This document shows, piece by piece, positions 51,895-63,241 of a DNA stretch of 64,000 nt. The stretch comes from Niebla homalea (Eukaryota; Ascomycota; Lecanoromycetes; Lecanorales; Ramalinaceae): contig JAHGAU010000008.1 of the NCBI GenBank assembly GCA_019925105.1, positions 620,001-684,000 of the forward strand, written 5' to 3'. The position numbers and the translations under genes were made by a program. Below the pieces are notes generated by a model. The model was not told the DNA's origin. It worked only from the letters and a program-made list of their open reading frames with translations, and ran no database searches. How positions within the stretch are numbered: the first letter of the stretch is position 1; each line of letters begins with the position of its first letter.

Positions 51895-53755
51895 ATGTTT
51901 TTACACACCTTCCGCGCTTCCAAATCCTTCACCATCTTCGTCGTCTGCACGGCCGTCTTCGCCGACATCCTATTGCAGAACCTCGTCGTCCCTGTACTGC
52001 CCTATGCACTGAGAGAGCGGGTGGGTCTGACGGACGAGGGGGATGTTCAACGGTGGAGTAGTGTCTTGCTGGCGGCTTTTGGGGGGGCGTTTATGGGGGG
52101 GTCTTGTGAGTTTGATGGCTTTTTGGTCTTGGAGGTTCTTTTTCTCTGCCTGAGATCGGGATGAAGTGAGCACTCTCTAGATATGTGTACCTATCTGGTG
52201 TCTGCAGGCGGTGGCAACAGCCAGGCTTTGGTATCAGTCCGGTGATCACGGGAACTGCGTCTACACTCTTGCACATGCCACGGATGCCCAAGCCCATAAA
52301 GCCCATTGCGCGCAACCTACGAAAAGATCATCTATCAACTGACTCCTCCCTTGAATCCACAGTCCTCTTCGGCACCCTAGTCGACCACCTCCCCTCTCTC
52401 CGCACCCCCTTCCTCCTCGGCCTCTCCCTAACCTTCACCGCCACAATCGCCCTCGCCCTAGCAACCACCCTCCCCGTCCTCCTCATCGCCCGCCTAAGCG
52501 AAGGTCTCTCCACGGCCGTCATCGCCACGGTCGGCTCCGTCTTACTCCGCAGAGTCGTTGGTCAGAAAAACCTCGGCCGCGCAATGGGCTACACCAGTAT
52601 GGCGTTGACGTTGGGCTTGCTGTGGGGTCCTGTGGTGGGGGGTGTTTTGTATGAGTATTGTGGGTATTTTGAGACTTTCTTGCCGGCTATTGCCTTAGTG
52701 GGGGTGGAGATTGGGCTGAGAGTATTGCTTGTTGAGCCGAAGAGGGGGACGGTGGCGCTAAGTCGGCCTGGGAGGGTCGATGAGGAAGAGGCCTTGCCGG
52801 CGGCGGAGAGGACGCGGATTCGAGATGGGCAGACGGAGGGAGCAGCAGCAGGGCCCGCATCGCGCAGCAGCAGCAGCAGCCAGGACATGGATTCCCTACG
52901 CTCCCCCTCCCCCTCCTCTTCCACCGATCACTCAATCACAGACAGCCGCCCACCATCCTCAACCATAACACCACCCACACCGCCCTCCTTCAACACCGAG
53001 ACTTCCCCCCTCCTCCCACCACCCAAAAACCCCCCCCCAACACCACAGCCCAAGCACCCTCTCCTCCTCCTGCTCCTCCACCCCCCCTTCACAACGCCCC
53101 TCCTAACGCTCTTCCTCATAAACACCATCGCCTGCGGCTTCGACGCAACCCTCCCCCCCTTCCTCTCCTCAACCTACGCCCTCACACCCATCCACGTAGC
53201 AACCCTCTTCCTCTCGCTCGCCCTCCCGCAACTCTTCTCTCCCCTCACCGGCGCCCTCACAGACCGCTACGGCGCCCGCCGCGTCGCCGGCGTGGGCATG
53301 GCGTGGTATACGCTTGCGCTGGGGGTGTTGGCCGTTTTTGATCGGGAGACGGGGGAGCCGGTGATGGTGAAGCTGTGTGCGGCGTTTGCGAATGTGGGGG
53401 CGGCGATGGCGGTTGTGGAGGTTCCGTTGAGGGTTGCTGCCAGCGATGCGGTGGCGGTTCTGGAGCGGCGGTGGAGCGGGGTTTTTGGGGAGAGTGGGGC
53501 GCAGGGGAGAGGGTTTGGGATCATTACTGGGGTGGTGGCGGCGGGGGTATGGTTGGGCCGTTGGTGGCGGGGTGGTTGAGGGTGGGGGTGGGGTGGAGGG
53601 GGATGATGGTTGTTATGGTTGCGGCGAGTGCGGGGTTGGGGGTTGGGATTGTTTGGGTAGTTCCCAGGAGGGGCGAGGAGATGGCGGTTGGTGAGGGGGG
53701 AAGGGGAGCGGTAGGGTGGAGTCATCGGTCAGAGGCCTTTGGTGAGGGCAGATAG
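51895..53755 (+). CDS. MFS transporter, with a one-base frame break before the last membrane helix
   Basis: Exon 1 is 51895-52105 and exon 2 starts at 52363 (257-bp intron, donor GTGAGT, acceptor ATCCACAG). Membrane segments: FTIFVVCTAVFADILLQNLV, FGGAFMGGS|FLFGTLVDHL, LARLSEGLSTAVIATVGSVL-type helix 4, WGPVVGGVLYEYCGYFETFL. A long Ser/Pro-rich cytosolic loop follows, then the second half (FLINTIACGFDATLPPFLSS, PLTGALTDRYGARRVAG). As read, the frame ends at 53579 with VVAAGVWLGRWWRGG. One frame over, the expected MFS ending is present (GMVGPLVAGWLRVGVGWRGM, then VMVAASAGLGVGIVWVV) to a stop at 53755. The switch is at a five-G run about 53545-53550. Substrate unknown; export of a cluster product is possible. 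Confidence 0.82.
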
Positions 53756-53951
53756 CATGGTCGGAATGGACGGTGATGAGAGCAGGTATTCACTGATAAC
53801 TACTTCTGAAGAACGTCGCAGTGCCGACGCAGCGCTTTGAGGTCAATGCTTCACAGGGAAGAATGCAAGCCGCGATAGATTGATGTGCAAAACAAAACAA
53901 CCTAGAACACACCAAGAACCTCAAGTCCATATCAGCAGCAGCATCAAGCCC

Positions 53952-55218
53952 CTAATAAGCCGACTGAATCCTCGACAGATGATACTCAATCGCCGTCATA
54001 TCCTCATACACCTTCTTCTCCCCCTCACCCACACATTCTTCCAAACTCCCCACGTTCGCCTCGCGATCCGCCTTCACAAAGAACGGAATAGAGAACCTCT
54101 CGGCCAACACCCCCTTCTCCTTCCCTCCCAACTCGGGTGGTAGATTCACCCAGTGCAAGCCCGCGGGTACCTTCCCATTCGTCCACCGCTGCAGCGTCTC
54201 ACTCACATTAACCACCATTTCGGACGGATTGCTGGTTTCAACAGGGCAGAACCGCGGCGCAGCCCCATCAGCACCTCTGACACCATTGGTTCTATTGACA
54301 TCATCAACTCCATTCGCACCCGCACCACGATCCTCAAACTCCAACCCACTAACCCGATCCTGGAACAACAAAGTGATAACGCCCAAGTCAAAATGTGGCC
54401 ATATGCGGCTCACGGTTCCCTTGCGGAGCTCACCCACTTCGATGGGCGGGTAGTGATTCAGACGCAGCTCGCTGGCGTTACGGGCGCTGGTGATGTGCCG
54501 GGTAAAGGTGCCAGCGGGAACAGCCAGGCCGGTCTCGATGGCTGAGAGGATCTGCGCTGCGGTGGTTTCGAGGGCGAGGTAGCTTTCTTCCATGAAGGTC
54601 CGGAAGCCGGGGAGGGTGGCTTCAAGGGGCCAGCGCGTGGGATAGCGGTTGTCGGTTGGGGACCCTGTGTCGAAATGTTCCTGGTAGGTGGGGAAAGGTG
54701 GTGTTAGTTGGGAGGGTCTTGCTGTGTGGAAGGGGGGAAGGGAGGTCGGTATGTGCTTTGATGGTGGGGGAGAACTTTCGCGTACTCGGCAGTCGTGCAA
54801 TTCTTCTGTCATTGTTGCTTTGAGGACGCCTTTCTGGTACAGGCGGGCGCTGTTTTCGGCGCCGCTGCCTGAGTAGCCTCGTTGTGGCTCTGTGGCTGCT
54901 CCTTTGTGCGCGACCGACGTCTTCTCCTCCTGGCTTAGGGAGAAGAATTTCCTATCCTGCAGGTAAGATGATTAGCACCTGAAAGAGGGAAGATTGGGGC
55001 AACTGCTGCTTCGTGTTGATCTGTTACATCGAGGCATACGGGAGGGTGATGTGTACCCATCTGAAGAGCTCCGCAATCCTGGCATCATCAATACCATGGC
55101 CCACCAATTTCACAAAGCCATGATTTTGCAGGCTCCTGGTGAGCTGCGAGGCCAGATCCTGCCGTTCAGCTTCCTCTCCGTGTACGTAAAGAGATAAATC
55201 TAGCGCCGGCAGGGTCAT
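53952..55218 (-). CDS. 2-oxoglutarate/Fe(II)-dependent oxygenase, isopenicillin-N-synthase-like
   Basis: Exons 55218-55057 and 54956-53952, with a 100-bp intron (donor GTACAC, acceptor CTGCAG, phase 0); exactly 389 codons (388 aa). The N-terminal DIOX_N part reads SLQNHGFVKLVGHGIDD and ELFRW|DRKFFSLSQEEK, typical of the family. The jelly-roll core has LRLNHYPPIE, the iron ligands in WPHFDLGVITLLFQD (H-x-D, about 242), the distal His in AGLHWVNLPPE (about 322), and the 2OG-binding Arg-x-Ser in AERFSIPFFV. All ligands are present. A Gly/Asn-rich insert (GAGANGVDDVNRTNGVRG) is unusual. It is divergent from the NRPS-like gene and probably tailors its product. Confidence 0.9.
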
Positions 55219-56004
55219 CTCGCCAGGCGTCGCAGAGTGCGCGATGAGGCTTCACCGTAGACTGATCAATAAGGCTAGCATTCTCCCCCCTCTTTTTTTT
55301 TTTGACAACGTCCACATGCTCCGAGCATCGCTGCAAATATGCATGTCTTCGAATAAGGGGCATTTCTCGGCGCTGATGGGAGCGTCCGCGCTTGAGCAAG
55401 TGAGTCTCGGTTGTTGTGAGAGGGCAATCAGTGTAGGGTCCCGATGCGAGGCTAGGCGAGGAGGTGACAGGCGTGAAGACGCAGAAGTTCTGGCGTGTTT
55501 ACTTTTCAATACACAACGTATGAGACAAAATTTAATTAAGCTTCTGTAGGAACACCGGCAGATCATCCGCCGAGCGGGTCCAAAGGAACACTGCGTTCTC
55601 TTCTCCTAAAGCGGAAAGCCTCTTTTTTCGTGCATCAAACCTCGCATACAACCCACTCCCATGCACGCTAGGTTGCCTTCATGGTGCCGCTCAGCCGGTG
55701 TGGAAGCGCCCGGTCGTGCTATCTTCGGACATGGACAAGCTGAAATCTGATATGCATCGATGCCCAAGTACGCGCAGACGCATCGCCATCATGCCCAAAG
55801 AGCCATGCCCCTGCATAACGCACCACCCGAATGGTCCAATCTCTCTTGGATTCGTCTTCGGCATCGCTGCTTTTACTATGCCTCGTCCTGTCGAGATAGA
55901 GGGAGTGATGCTGGATGTCACGTACTCTTTGCCGAGGATAAAGGGCATCATGAAGCTGGGTAACAGCTACAAGGCCTCAGCGGTTCCAGGGACGACAAGG
56001 CATC
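55219..56004. promoter_or_regulatory. Divergent intergenic region, oxygenase / NRPS-like
   Basis: 786 bp between two divergent starts. Overlapping frames of about 90-108 codons exist on both strands near 55690-56020, without domains. Likely carries shared control of the pair; no binding motif is recognised. Confidence 0.5.
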
Positions 56005-59000
56005 ATGACGGCCATTGGCCATGACGACGCGGAGCATACTTGCCAGCTACGCTGTTTGTTCCCAGTCTCTGACAAGCGTACGGGTTTAGCTGTGGATGAG
56101 ATAGACTGTTTTCCGACGCTTCCGATTCACTCTGGTCAACAAGATGACTGGAGTGATGGGACTTGCCCGCCATGGAATGCGGAGTTGCTGCTGTCCTCCT
56201 GGGCGATTCTGCTGAATAGCTACACTGGGAATGAGCACGTCTTTTTCTCTGTCATACGGCCTACACCTGTGTTTAGCAATGGCAATGGTATTGATCAACT
56301 GGGCACATGCAATGGGATTGAGCAAAGGGTGCCAAATGGGGTTTCTACGCTGGATGAGACGATCGTTGGATATGATAGCTCAAAAGACGGTGCGCTCACG
56401 GAAGTTTGTCAAGCCTCGAAAGCCGCGTGGAAGAGAGGGGGATCTGATATGTTGGTCAATACTGCGGTCTGCTTTACGGACCCTAATCTTATCTCCACTT
56501 ACCGTCGAAGAGATGAAGAGCAGGTTCCGAAGAGATTCAAAGGAGACTTATCGGAATCGCACAAGAGCCAACGCGTGAGTTTTCTTTATTTGGTCAAAGG
56601 ACACTACGATTCACGAGGAGCAAAACGGCCAACAAGGATGGTACAGGGCAGTTGTTCAGATTGAAATGTACTTCCATTCATCTTCGGATCAGCATCTTGA
56701 CCACTAAGTCCTTAGCTGATCAGGCACCGAATATCTGGATCTGACTGACTCGGGTGCCTCTCCTAGTTTGACATATGGGTTGACATTGCAGACAATTCGT
56801 CACGTATCGACCTACGCTACAAAAAATCGCGAGTATCGAAAGCGTACGCGCAGAGTATCAAGCATTACTTTGTTTCGATCATGGATTCCAGAAGAATGTC
56901 GCCAAACGTTGCGACAAGGAATTTGAACACCCTTGGCAAACCGCAGGAGCTCCAAATTCAAGGCTGGAATGTTCCGAACCCTTTATCGGTCGAAGAATCT
57001 AGCTGTATGCACGACCTAGTCTCCGCTAAATGTAATGACTTGCCACTATCGACTGAGGCCATCTGTAGCTGGGATGGCAGTTTAACGTACAAGGAATTGG
57101 ATGATCTCTCTAATAAAGCTGCCAATCGGTTCCGCTTCGCGGGCGTCACCCACGGCTCTTGCGTACCTTTTGCCTTTGAGAAGAGTATGTGGACTATAGT
57201 AGCAACGCTAGGTATCTTGAAAGCTGGCGCGGCATTCATGCCACTCAACCCTCAAGATCCAAAGACAAGGCTCCAGCAATTGCTCAACGCCGTAGACGCC
57301 AAGGTGATGGCAGTCTCACAGGAACACGAACGGATGTTCGCCGACCTCGTAGATATGCCTGTCGTCATCTCATCAGCCACACTGAAAGAGCCTCGAGCCC
57401 ACTCAAACGCACATGACACCACCGAAACCCCGACAAAATCCACAGCAGACGACCCTATCTTCGTCCTCTTCACCTCCGGCTCCACAGGCACAGCAAAAGG
57501 CATGATCCACACCCACCGTTCCATAACCACGCACGCTCTCGTCCACGGCCATTCAATGGGCTACCACTCCGCGCGCGTCCTCCAGTTCGCAGCCCATACC
57601 TTCGACGTCGCCTTCATGGACATCTTCACCACGCTCCTCTTCGGCGGCTGCGTCTGCATCCCTTCGGAAGAAAGCCGCCGAGGCAGCGGCATCGTCGATG
57701 CGATCGCTCGCATGCATGTCGATTACGCCATCCTCACGCCTTCTTTCGCCGGCGTGCTCGATCCGGCTGATGTGCCGACCTTGCGTACCTTGGCTGTGGG
57801 TGGTGAGCCGTTGCCACAGGAGCGTATTGAGCGCTGGGCGGGGAAGGTGAGGCTGATTCAGATTTATGGGCCTGCTGAGGTAGGGATATGTCTCTCGATG
57901 GACATGACGGTAGGGGTGCAGCCGAAGACCGTGGGGAGACCGTTGGAGAACTCGTCGTGCTGGCTTGTGAATCCGGATTGTGTGGATGAGCTGGTGCCGA
58001 TTGGGGCTGTGGGCGAGATGGTCGTTGCTGGTCCCAGTCTGGCGAGAGGGTATTTGAATCATTCGAAACGCACCGCTGAGGCCTTTATTGGACCGCCGGA
58101 GTGGGCGCGGAGGCTGGGGCTGCCGTTTGAGCGCTTTTATCTTACGGGGGATCTTTTGAGGTATAATGTTGACAGATTCGATGGCAGCTTTGACTTTGTT
58201 GGGAGAAAGGATGCGCAGATTAAGTTACGAGGCCAGCGGATTGAACCAGGGGAGGTTGAGTATCATATTGGGCGCATGCGAAACGTGGCTGTGTGTATGG
58301 TTGCTAGGCCTGTAGAAGGATGTTTCCAGGGCGATTTGGTCGCAATTCTGCAGATGAGGGCGTCGAGTACTGCTGCGGCTCCTTCGGACGGTGGTGACGG
58401 TGACTTGCAACTTGTGATGGAACAAGCTGATCAGAGAGCTGACGTCCGCCGTTATCTGCGAGATTTGCTACCGAGGTATATGATTCCCAATGTGGTATTG
58501 ACGATGCGGGCTATGCCTTTTGTGCCGTCCATGAAGGTTGATAGGAAGAGAGTCGAGCGGTGGCTGACAAGCATGTCAACAAAGCCGTCTGCAATATCGG
58601 CGTGGAGTACTCTTGCGGCCTTGAATGGCAATGACTCGACTGCAATCGCTTTGAGTCTTAAGATCTCCGAGCTTCTGTCCTCCAAGGACGAGAATCGAGC
58701 ACTGGCTCTGCAGGAACGAGACTTTGTAATACAAGAAGCAGGCATCAATTCCATTCACCTCACATCGCTATCAATCTTCATCGCCAAAACTTTTGCAAAA
58801 AGGATACCAATGGAAACCCTCTTGAGCTCCAATGTGACAATCCGCCAACTGGCCGACATCATCGACGCAACTCCTTCTAGGACAACCAACGGATACCATC
58901 CGCCACTCCAGACACCCAAACCTCACACCCTTCCAATATCCGTCCGCAAAGAAGCCACCACCCTCCGCGCCACCCTGACTCAAACGCTCCTCTCTTTACC

Positions 59001-60321
59001 ACCACCGCCCCGCACCGCAGGCCCAATAACCAACATCCTCCTCACAGGCGCAACCGGCTACCTAGGCCCCACCCTTCTCACCCACCTCCTCACCTCCTCC
59101 CCAAAAACCCAAATCTACGTCCTCATCCGCAGCCCCAACCCCTCCGACGCACCCACCCGCCTCCACGCCGCCCTCACCGCCCAAAACATCCGCCTCACCC
59201 CCCAGGCCCTCGCGCGCATACACACATGGCCCGGCGATCTCGCTCGCCCCAACCTCGGCCTAGCGGACTCCCAACTCCAGAAACTCCTCGGTCTCGATAC
59301 GGACGACGCAAACGCCATCCACGCTATCGTCCATAGCGGCGCGACGGTGCATTACGGGCACGATTATGAGCGCTTGAAGGCGTGTAATGTTGGCGGCACG
59401 TATGAGGCGCTGAGGCTGGCGGCGCAGGCGCGGTTTGTGAGGGTGTTCGTGTTCGTGTCGGGGGGTATGTTGCCGAGCTTTGAGGTTGGGATGGCGGGGG
59501 AGGGGGCGGAGGAAAGGGTGTGGGAGGCGGGTGGCTATGCGATTAGTAAGGTTGTGGCGGAGGGGTTGGTTAGAGGCTTTATGGGGGGGTCGGCGAACGG
59601 GGAGGAGGAGGAGGAGAATAAAGAGGAGCTGGAAGAGGAGGAAGTGGTGAAGAGTGACTGCGGACTGGCGAGTAGGGCAGCGCAGCGACGCCGACTGAGA
59701 GCGTACATGCCTGCGCGGATGAGAGTCGTGAAGCCGGGGTACATCATTGGCAATGCGCGGCATGGGATCGCGAATCGGGGGGATTTCCTGTGGAGGCTCG
59801 TGGCTGGCTGTGTCGAGATTGGGGCTTTTGCCGATGAGGCGGCCGAGCAGGAGGGGGCAAAGGCGAGGTGGCTGTATGTTGCTGATGGGGACGAGGTTGC
59901 TGAGGCTGTCGTGGGAGGGGACCTGCTCTTGGGCCCTAGTGGTCGGAGCGGGGTTGTTACCATGGCCACGGAAGAGGCGTGCGCTGATGATGATAAAGGG
60001 GCTGTAAGGGTCTTGAGCGGCATCTTGCTCGATGAGCTATGGAGTCTGCTGAGAGAACATTTTGGGTATCGTCTTGTTGCTTTGCCGAGGGCGGAGTGGG
60101 TGGCGAATATGGTAAGGCGTGTGGAAGATGTGGGTGAGACGCATGCGCTTTTCCCGCTCCTTCATCATGTTCTTAGGCGTGGAGCGGGGGATGTGGGGGA
60201 GGTGATGCGTGAGGGGAGCGATATGAGGGATTCCGGGAGGGTTAAGGAGGCGGTGTTGAAGAATGTGGAGTATTTGATTCGGGTGGGGTTAATGCCTACG
60301 CCGCCTGGTGGGGGGCGTTGA
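56005..60321 (+). CDS. NRPS-like reductase: truncated C-like, A, T and thioester-reductase domains
   Basis: Exon 1 is 56005-56574 and exon 2 is 56767-60321, across a 192-bp intron (GTGAGT to CTCCTAG, phase 0, SQR|FDIWVDIADN); 1,374 aa. Residues 1-260 resemble the C-terminal half of a condensation domain (AELLLSSWAILLNSYTGNEH, DMLVNTAVCF, DLRYKKSRVSKAYAQSI) without an HHxxxDG motif. A domain: FTSGSTGTAKGMIHTH (about 425), QIYGPAEVG, YLTGDLLRY, GRKDAQIKLRGQRIEPGEVE, PSMKVDRKR. T domain: VIQEAGINSIHLTSL (carrier Ser about 851). R domain: LLTGATGYLGPTLL (about 951), YAISKVVAE (about 1114), with an acidic insert. It should load an amino or carboxylic acid and release it as aldehyde or alcohol. A model starting at 56881 would lose the C-like part. 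Confidence 0.9.
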
Positions 60322-60591
60322 TGAGGTTTGAAGGCTGTTTGTTGTTGATGGAGGGAAGGGCGTTTGGTGGAAGAGGTTGGTGGAGGAGTATAGTATATAG
60401 TATAGAGTCATGATGAGTATTGCAGCAATTATTGAACGTTTGGAAAGACTAGTTGAAGAGCGTAGAGTGCAGATCCGATGAAATCATGGCCAAATGCATG
60501 TTCTGTCGCAATGACCGCAGCAGTGCTTCCCGAACTTCTACCTCTCTATCCCCTGTGTGACCGGTGCCACGCGAAAGCAACCGAGTCTAAC
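60322..60591. other. Spacer between convergent genes
   Basis: 270 bp between the 3' ends of the NRPS-like gene and the glycosyltransferase gene; a TATAGTATATAGTATAGAG stretch near 60390 may act in 3'-end formation. Confidence 0.4.
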
Positions 60592-62827
60592 CTACCATCT
60601 CCCAAAACAAGCCAGAACAATCACACCTTGCAGAAACACCCCAGCATACCATCCCCTCCCCGTCCCACCACCCCGCGACCCCTTTCTTCTCGGTCTCCTA
60701 ACCCCATCCTCTCCCTCACACACAAGCTCCTCCCACTTAGGTGCCGTAGGCGGCCAAATCATATACACCACGGGCTTGCACACAGCTACCACTAACGCAA
60801 GCTCCCTCAAAAGCAAGCAAGGGAATACGAACCCGGTCGCTGCTTGCCGAGTACGCAAGACAATCGGTGCAGAAGCGTAGAGTATGTAGAGAAGATAGAG
60901 CAGAGTGTCTATCCTCGTTAGCCGCTTATGGAGTGGGGCACGCTTTGTGGCTGAGCGCTCGGAGGTTGAGTCGTTGATGGCGCCGCAGACTGTGAATGTG
61001 GGACTTGATCTTGAGGGGAGGGGGAGGAGCGAGAGGAGCGAGATGAGGTTGCGGTAGGCGGAGTCTGGGGGGTGTTAGTGGGTCCTTTTTGGTGATGGTA
61101 TTGGGGAGTTGGTTTGTGGCTGTGAGGATGGGTAGGAGATTGGGCGCTTTTGGGTCTAGGTCAAGGAAAGTTCACAGATGTGTTATTAGATGACACCTTG
61201 GAGGAAGGCATGTGGATTTTGAAGAACTTCAGGCACTTACAAGGCGCCGACCAGATCTCCTGAGCGTAGATGTTCGATACAAGTGACAAGTCCAGGTGGC
61301 TATATGTGACGTAGCTTCGCAATGTCCCCAACAGAAATGTGGCAAAAGAGAGGGCCAGCGCCCAGTAAGGCAGCGCCAAATCCTCATTACTCGTATATAG
61401 GAAGTGATCAACATCTCCCTGAGGCCACAGAACTAATGGTAGCACGACAGCCGCAAGGCAGGTCGTCAAGGGCGAGTAATCTCTTATCATATACAGCAAG
61501 TTTACCGCCCTGACGGAGGCCTTCATCCGGGCAGTGAGAGGCGAAGATGTGGTGTACGGAGCCAAGCGTTGGTGGACTTCAAGGCCTGCATCTGTCTATT
61601 TTTTGCCATCAGTCCACAATCCAGCTTTGCAAGCACCGGGATGACCCGACAAACCCACCCAGCGCATACGTTGCTTCATCGCGGCTGTCAGGGACTCGGG
61701 TGCCAGCCCCAACTGGAGGTGAGAGCGGACGAAGACGACATCCCAGCCAGCACCCGTGAGGAGTGCAGAGCACATGTAGTCTTCGCCTGTGTGGGCAAGT
61801 GGCCAGCCACCGATGTCTGCGATTGCGCGGCGCCTAGCTACGTACCCAGTGCCGGTACACATTGGGGCACCCAGGTAGTCGTTAAGCAGTTCTTGGACGC
61901 TGAAGTAGATGTCGAAATCGGCTTGTTGGCCCAATGGGTCCTGCGTAGGGACGTTGTAGTAGCGCTGGATATTGCGAAACGTTAGTACGCATGTCTCCAT
62001 TTCGGTCAGGAGCAACGGTATCGTCGTGAGTAAATAGGGAAGGTGCAGCAATGTCGCCCACAGTCATTGCTTACCTGAGGTGTAGCAGCAATTGCGACAC
62101 GTTCATTCAGTAGAAGATGAGGCACCATCTCTCGCAACCAAGTCGGTTCAGCTATCATATCGGCATCGAGACCGGCGATGATCTCTGATACCTGACCGAG
62201 AACCTTGCTCTGCTCAATACCAAAACGAAGATTGCCGGACTTGAAATGCGAGTCCAGTTCCGGAGCCTTGGTTCGAGAGAGGTAGATGACTAAGGGTCCT
62301 TCACTTTGCTTATGACGCATATTTAACAAATCGACCGCATACTTGAGACCCGCATCGTTACCGTCATCCAGCACAAAGACCCGGAATTTTCTGCCTGGGT
62401 AGTCCTGTGATGCAGCAGCCGTCACGGTGTTGACAACAACCTCGGTTGGCTCTCCACAGGACGTGATCATTATATCCACCGATGGGGCTCTGTGGCCCTG
62501 CAGTCCATATCGAGGGCGAGGCTTGGCAGCTTTGCTGGAGCAGATTGCCAAGATAAGGGTAGTTGCTACGATGAGATCGGGAATGGTCAACAAAAGATCG
62601 CTGACCAGTGCGGACCATAGTCGCCAAGGCACTTGGGCTGAACGCAGGTGGACCTTGTACGCGAGAGATAAGTCAACGAGAAGATGCGTGAGCCAGACGG
62701 TCCATGAGAGAAAGTGAAGGGTTCTGAAGAGATTCCAGCGGACTTCGTAGGGGTACAACTTCGCTGGCTTGCTTTGGATGGTATAATCACCATGCTGAAG
62801 AATGGTCTTGCGTCGCTGGGACATCAT
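60592..62827 (-). CDS. Family 2 glycosyltransferase, cellulose-synthase-like, membrane-bound
   Basis: Exons 62827-62075, 61964-61655, 61591-61241 and 61064-60592, with introns of 110, 63 and 176 bp; exactly 629 codons (628 aa). Two N-terminal membrane helices precede the GT-A core: FVLDDGNDAG (about 152), IAGLDADMI (about 221), ATPQ|RYYNVPTQDPLGQ, MCTGTGYVARRRAIADIGGW (about 289), TGEDYMCSALL (about 311) and QRMRWV|DAGLEVHQRL (about 351). Thus D, DxD, the base-type ED and Q-x-x-R-W are all in place. Several C-terminal helices follow. Such enzymes add beta-linked sugars processively or singly; polymer or small-molecule product cannot be told. Intron 2 uses donor GTTTGT. The start is the first ATG after a TTG-led frame. 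Confidence 0.88.
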
Positions 62828-63241
62828 CTCGGCTGTCGTCGCGCTCTCAGGGGTTCGCAATTCCAGCTTGCTTGCCAATGACTTTCGCTCTCACTGTAGT
62901 TCATCCCAAGGCGGTAACCGATGTCGGTCGGAGATTGCTACGAAAATGCTCTTAAAGCAGCAATTTCACGAACCTCGTCCGTTACATGCACGACATTGAG
63001 CTGCCTTGGTTCATGCAGCTAGTATTTGCGCCAAAGGGTCGTCCCAAGATGGAGTCGCATGTCTTGGGCTTGGAAGCTAGCTCGGTCCTCCTCGGTGCAT
63101 GCAAGAAGGATATCATGGGTGGCCAGCTCGAAGTTATTCGCTCAATCTTTCGTGTGGGGGTGTGTGTTATGCGATAATCTTGCATGATCCCACTATCCAA
63201 GACTTTGTGAGGAGGTTGAGCGAACCTGCTGCCACTCTCAC
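62828..63241. promoter_or_regulatory. Divergent promoter, glycosyltransferase / methyltransferase
   Basis: 414 bp between divergent starts. No motif named; shared control is inferred. Confidence 0.45.

Noticed and set aside
53580..53640. Intron explaining the MFS frame change (GTATGG donor)
   Set aside because: It would remove the GPLVAGWLRVGVGWR segment that matches MFS helices and lacks a branch point; a one-base deletion explains more.
55691..56024. Overlapping frames of about 87 and 108 codons on opposite strands
   Set aside because: No domain on either strand; they lie in the divergent promoter between oxygenase and NRPS-like genes.
60478..60880. Plus-strand frames of 105 and 107 codons
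   Set aside because: Antisense to the last exon of the GT2 gene, which has membrane helices in the right frame.
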